Assembly (NCBI GenBank): GCA_039881145.1 | Contig: JAYKKI010000016.1 | Coordinates: forward strand, 11,460,501-11,524,500 | Direction: 5' to 3' | Source of the DNA: Druceiella hillmani | Lineage: Eukaryota; Arthropoda; Insecta; Lepidoptera; Hepialidae | DNA: 64,000 nucleotides | In this document: positions 60,450 to 64,000 of the stretch, piece after piece | Position numbering within the stretch: position 1 is the stretch's first letter | Layout: each line of letters begins with the position of its first letter | Position numbers and translations under genes: made by a program | Notes under the pieces: generated by a model | What the model was told of the DNA's origin: nothing | Databases searched by the model: none | Seen by the model: only the letters and a program-made list of their open reading frames with translations

Positions 60450-60590
60450 ACATTGGGCCAATTGAAAGACAACATTCGCTGCCTTATTGCCGTTTATTAT
60501 TAAAAAGTGGATGAGAATTGGACTTCTAGATTGCGCTTCATTCGAGCCAGCCATAGCATCCATGTTCCTGATATCATATTTAACCACTGA
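60450..60590 (+). pseudogene. second transposase C-terminus, plus strand, head to head with the first
   Basis: The plus strand reads TLGQLKDNIRCLIAVYY, stop, KVDENWTSRLRFIRASHSIH, VPDIIFNH, stop at 60588-60590. This is the C-terminal end of the same transposase family (family 'ENWTSRLDYIRAS...MPEIIF'). It is better preserved than the minus-strand copy at 59891-60020, and the two C-termini form diverging inverted arms about 430 bp apart. A possible 'aataaa' follows at 60612. Confidence 0.75.
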
Positions 60591-60604
60591 TGACGTAAAA
60601 TTAT

Positions 60605-62100
60605 TTTTGCAATAAAATGTTTTTCATTTCAAAATTGTATATCTATAAAAACCCTTATTGTATCTTTCACTGGGTAAAAATGTAATTTTTCAGAGATAGA
60701 TTTTTTTAACATTATAAAATTGACTTGGTTTATTATAAAATTCAGGTTTATCATTAATGAGAAATCAAAAATATATTTTCATTAATACATTTATTTCATA
60801 TAACATCTCCATTAACATCAAACATCTTTTAATAATCCGTAAAATATCTCCATTAATATCAAACATCTTTTAATAGTTCCTAAACAAAATATTTACAAAT
60901 AATTACTTATATATAAAAAAATCAGAAATTAATCATAATTTTTATGAAGCTTTGACTAAGTCTGCCATCATTACGATATATCTAACATGACCTGCGGAAC
61001 CCTTAAGAATGATTACCCCGCTGCAAGTTAATTTAGTCAGCACAAACTATTTATTTAGAAGACGTAATGAGTTTTAATAATAAAACCTTATTAGGTCTAT
61101 CACCGAAGGAATTTCCGTAGACAGTATAATCAAGACGAGAGCTGGATAAAGAGGGTGTAGCTTTAATTAAATATTTGCGAATAATGTATAGGTACCAAGA
61201 TAATACTTCAAGTAATAAAAATATAATATTCAATGTTATATATTTCATATTCAGGCATTGAACTACATTATGTGTAGGAGATAACAACAATCGGTTTTTT
61301 GATGCGCAGTGTGCACTGGTAATATAATTTGATACCTAATAAATCAGCCATTTCGGTTCACATGGCTAACTTATTGTTAAGTGTAATTAATAAAATCAGT
61401 CTCCAATTAAATACCATCGTAGTCCATCACAGGTCGCTAGCGAGTAGGTAGAGATGAAAATTTTTCATTGCAGAATTCTTTATACTTTTCACTGAAAAAT
61501 TTGGTTCCACTTTCGGATGGTCGGCATCTTTAAATTTCCTGTCGCATAAATTTTTAATTAGCCATTAAAACAAATGATATGCAGAGGGCGACATCAAAAG
61601 CGCTTCCTATAGAATATATTCTACCAGAGATATTGGAAAAGTTTTTTAACATTCCAGAAATTGCTAAAAAAATGTTATTTGTTGCAAACCTGGTAGAATT
61701 AAAGTAAATTTATCCTTGCTCAGTTTTTTCTTAAATTTAACCAATGTCTATATCTAGATTGTTTGTGTTTAACAAGATTATGTCTTAATCTAATAGCATG
61801 TTGATTATAATTCATGAATTATCAGAGTTATTTAAAGGTTTATTAAATCTGACTAGAAGTACCTAATACACGGTAATTATTTAACTATATAATACATATA
61901 TTATCACACTAATTTAATAGAGTTAATTATTATTTATTTTTGCTTGAATAGACGTAAAATAGAGCCATAGGTTAAAATAATATGAACTATCTAATTTTTG
62001 TGTAATGATATTCATTTGATGTCTACGCTAATGTTAAAATACCTCATCGGTGAAATTAATTCTTATTAGTACTGTTGAATGAACCTTTTTGTCGTCTACG
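60605..62100. other. AT-rich intergenic DNA
   Basis: No gene is supported. 'aaaatatctccattaat', then 'atcaaacatcttttaat', is duplicated in tandem (60800-60880, ~43-bp period). Small open frames are unrecognised. Confidence 0.45.
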
Positions 62101-62105
62101 CTAGT

Positions 62106-62194
62106 CACAATTAAATGAAACTACGAGATGTAGTATTATTTCTACTTTCTTTAAGTTCTTTACCACGACCTAGGTTTCATTGTGTTATAACATC
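62106..62194 (+). mobile_element. foldback MITE-like element, half copy
   Basis: Only one arm is present, from 'cacaattaaatgaaact' through 'taccacgacctaggttt' to 'ttataacatc'. The left extension and the second arm are missing. The 70-codon open frame over it is accidental. Confidence 0.8.
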
Positions 62195-62530
62195 TCATAA
62201 TCGTATAATTTATCCTGTAAATATTTTATCCAATCTACGAAATTCGTCATTTGGCTTGGCAGAAATTAAGTTTTCAAAAATTCACTCATGGATTCATTAT
62301 CCAATGGAATATTTGATTTGCGTTTAGTGATAACGCTAATTTCAACACTTTAAAAGACAATAATTCAAAATAATTTAGCTTGTACTCTTCATTAGATATC
62401 ATACCAACTTTTTGTAATTTTTGATTTTCATTTTTTTTTCGTTTTATAACATGACTTTTAAATGTCATTTTTTTCTCCATAACTTCCAATATTAAATATT
62501 CATTGAAAGTGTTTGTTAATTTTAATAAAT
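62195..62530. other. AT-rich intergenic DNA
   Basis: I see nothing supportable here. Confidence 0.5.
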
Positions 62531-62998
62531 TATTTAATACTTTTTTGTTTCAATCCTGATATTGTGAAGGTTCTGATTATTTCTACAAAGTACTATAAAT
62601 AGTTCCTAAACATCGTTGATATTAACCTCACATCTAATATCGATCGTCCTTTGCATAGCATATGGTTTTAGCCGTTGTCTGCGACTACACGGTGGGCGGC
62701 AAGTCAAAACGGTTACGTTCAGAAAAAAGTTTTCAAAACTATCTAATATTAATCGACCCTAATAGAAAATTTTTTAATACTTTTTTCTTTCAATCATGAT
62801 ATTCTGAAGGTGCCGACTATTTCTGCAAAGTTCTATAAATAGTTTCGAAAGACATTGATATTGAACGCACGTCTAACCTCGGTCGCTCCTTGATCGCACA
62901 TGGTATTAGCCAGTCTCTGCTACTAGACAGTGGGTGGCAAGTCAAAACCATTACGTTCAGAAAAAAGTTTTCAAAACTATCTAATATTAGTCGAGCCC
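62531..62998. repeat. tandem duplication, 2 copies of ~240 bp
   Basis: Copy 1 starts at 62531 and copy 2 at 62771, both with 'tttaatactttttt'. They share 'tttcaatc.tgatatt.tgaagg', 'tataaatagtt', 'ggtggcaagtcaaaac' (one change) and the conserved end 'ttacgttcagaaaaaagttt', then 'tcaaaactatctaatatta'. Overall divergence is about 15%, with the last ~60 bp almost identical. No conserved open frame. Confidence 0.9.
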
Positions 62999-63220
62999 GA
63001 TTTATAATGCTAAAGTCCGCCGATTCTTTGCTGCTACGTGGCTGAAATCTGTCAAGTTTGGTCTTACCGAGCCAAGTTTTAGTCCTTGAGTAGTCTTATG
63101 TCAGCAATAATTAAAACGAAGACGCTAATCAGAAATTCAACCTTTTTGTTTCTATGTGACAATGTGAAACTATATTTAAAAATAATTGAAACGGTTCTTC
63201 ATCATTGCAAGGTTTATGAA
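62999..63220. other. intergenic DNA between repeats
   Basis: Slightly GC-richer than background at 62995-63100. No coding frame or repeat recognised. Confidence 0.5.
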
Positions 63221-63726
63221 ATAAAAATACAATAAATGGAATATGATTAAGAATGAGATAAATTTTCGACATTTGAACATGAAGGGATCAAATAAAAATA
63301 CAATAAATTTCTACTTATTGTATTTTTATTTGATCCTTTCATGTTTAAATGTCGAAATTTTTTTTCATTCTTATTCTTACTCATATTCTTATAATTAAGA
63401 ATAAAATCAATATTCGACAATTAAACATGAAAGGATCAAATAAAAATACAATAATTAGAATATAATTAAGAATGAAATAAATTTTCGACATTTAAACATG
63501 AAAGGATCAAATAAAAATACAATAAATTTCTACTCATTGTATTTTTATTTGATCCTTTCATGTTTAAATGTCGAAATATTTTTTCATTATTATTCTTATT
63601 GATATTCTTATGATTAAGAATAAAATATATATTCAACATTTAAACATGAAAGGATCAAATAAAAATATAATAAGTAAAATATGATCAAGAGTGAAATAAA
63701 TATTTGACATTTAAACATGAATGGAT
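63221..63726. repeat. satellite with units in alternating orientation (~219-bp period, palindromic)
   Basis: The core 'acatttaaacatgaaaggat' with flanking 'caaataaaaatacaata' appears forward near 63270, 63415, 63485, 63640 and 63705, and reversed near 63320 and 63541. Two large palindromes are centred near 63312 and 63531, with arms of about 65 bp and a loop of roughly 7-10 nt. The F-R-F block therefore repeats with a ~219-bp period for about 2.3 periods. Outer units are more diverged than inner ones. Confidence 0.9.
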
Positions 63727-64000
63727 ATTTTTTAAAAAATACAATGACATGTATTTTTACATATTTTTATATTTTCTGCTAAAAACTCCTTTTAGTAATT
63801 TATTTCCTTATAGCTTTTCATACAAAAAATAGCCTGGAAATCAAATTCTTCGATATGATAATACAACACTTAATTGAAATACTAACTTACTAAGCGTAGG
63901 AGCTACTAAGAATAACTGAAATAGATTAAGTGGTACATAATATAATATATCTTGCATTGAAACTTAGTTGATTCTTTTGTACTGGAGAAAATTATTACAC
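63727..64000. other. AT-rich DNA to window end
   Basis: Nothing recognised. Confidence 0.5.

Overview
The window looks like a gene-poor, AT-rich stretch of an insect nuclear genome. The background is about 27% GC by eye. There are more than a dozen long (TA)n tracts and no bacterial-style operons. The recognisable protein relics belong to families typical of arthropod genomes: mariner transposases, an R1-clade non-LTR retrotransposon, an insect IS630/Tc1-mariner-type transposase with a DUF4817-like head, and an uncharacterised multicopy arthropod family. Short dispersed repeats ending in a 'ggaaccctaaaaa'-like hairpin resemble repeats I know best from Lepidoptera, but the order cannot be assigned from this window alone. 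No complete host protein-coding gene could be supported.

Layout. 1-10 kb: AT-rich DNA with two (TA)n tracts, a ~100-bp tandem array (2252-2645), a third (TA)n tract and a decayed coding relic of unknown family (6185-7090). 10.4-11.5 kb: the best-preserved element, an intact LINE ORF1-like gene followed directly by a 3' end with an (ATT)n tail and no ORF2, so a 'half-LINE'. 13.5-14.4 kb: a mariner relic, followed by a candidate small exon on the minus strand. 16.4-16.7 kb and 27.2-27.5 kb: GC-elevated noncoding islands that look like regulatory DNA; the second lies beside a tRNA-like sequence. 22.2-24.0 kb: an internally deleted pseudogene of a widespread arthropod family. 28-31 kb: several short tandem repeats and hairpins. 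34.5-34.8 kb: a foldback repeat with a second copy at 58.0 kb and a half copy at 62.1 kb. 35.7-36.8 kb: the DUF4817/DDE transposase relic. 40.6-41.5 kb: a second mariner relic. 45.9-47.5 kb: an R1-clade reverse transcriptase relic. 49.0-49.17 kb: a 62% GC block behind a textbook 52-bp intron. 59.9-60.6 kb: two transposase fragments joined head to head. 62.5-63.7 kb: a 240-bp tandem duplication and a satellite whose units alternate in orientation.

The elements do not form a pathway: this is a graveyard of unrelated mobile elements. The most unusual overall pattern is the number of short, near-perfect hairpins with tiny loops (at least fifteen). One of them appears to sit as an insertion inside a recognisable transposase reading frame, which suggests they arose by snap-back template switching. 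The most gene-like signals are the 49.0 kb spliced GC-rich block and the 14.5 kb candidate exon. Nothing here can be claimed as a new functional system.
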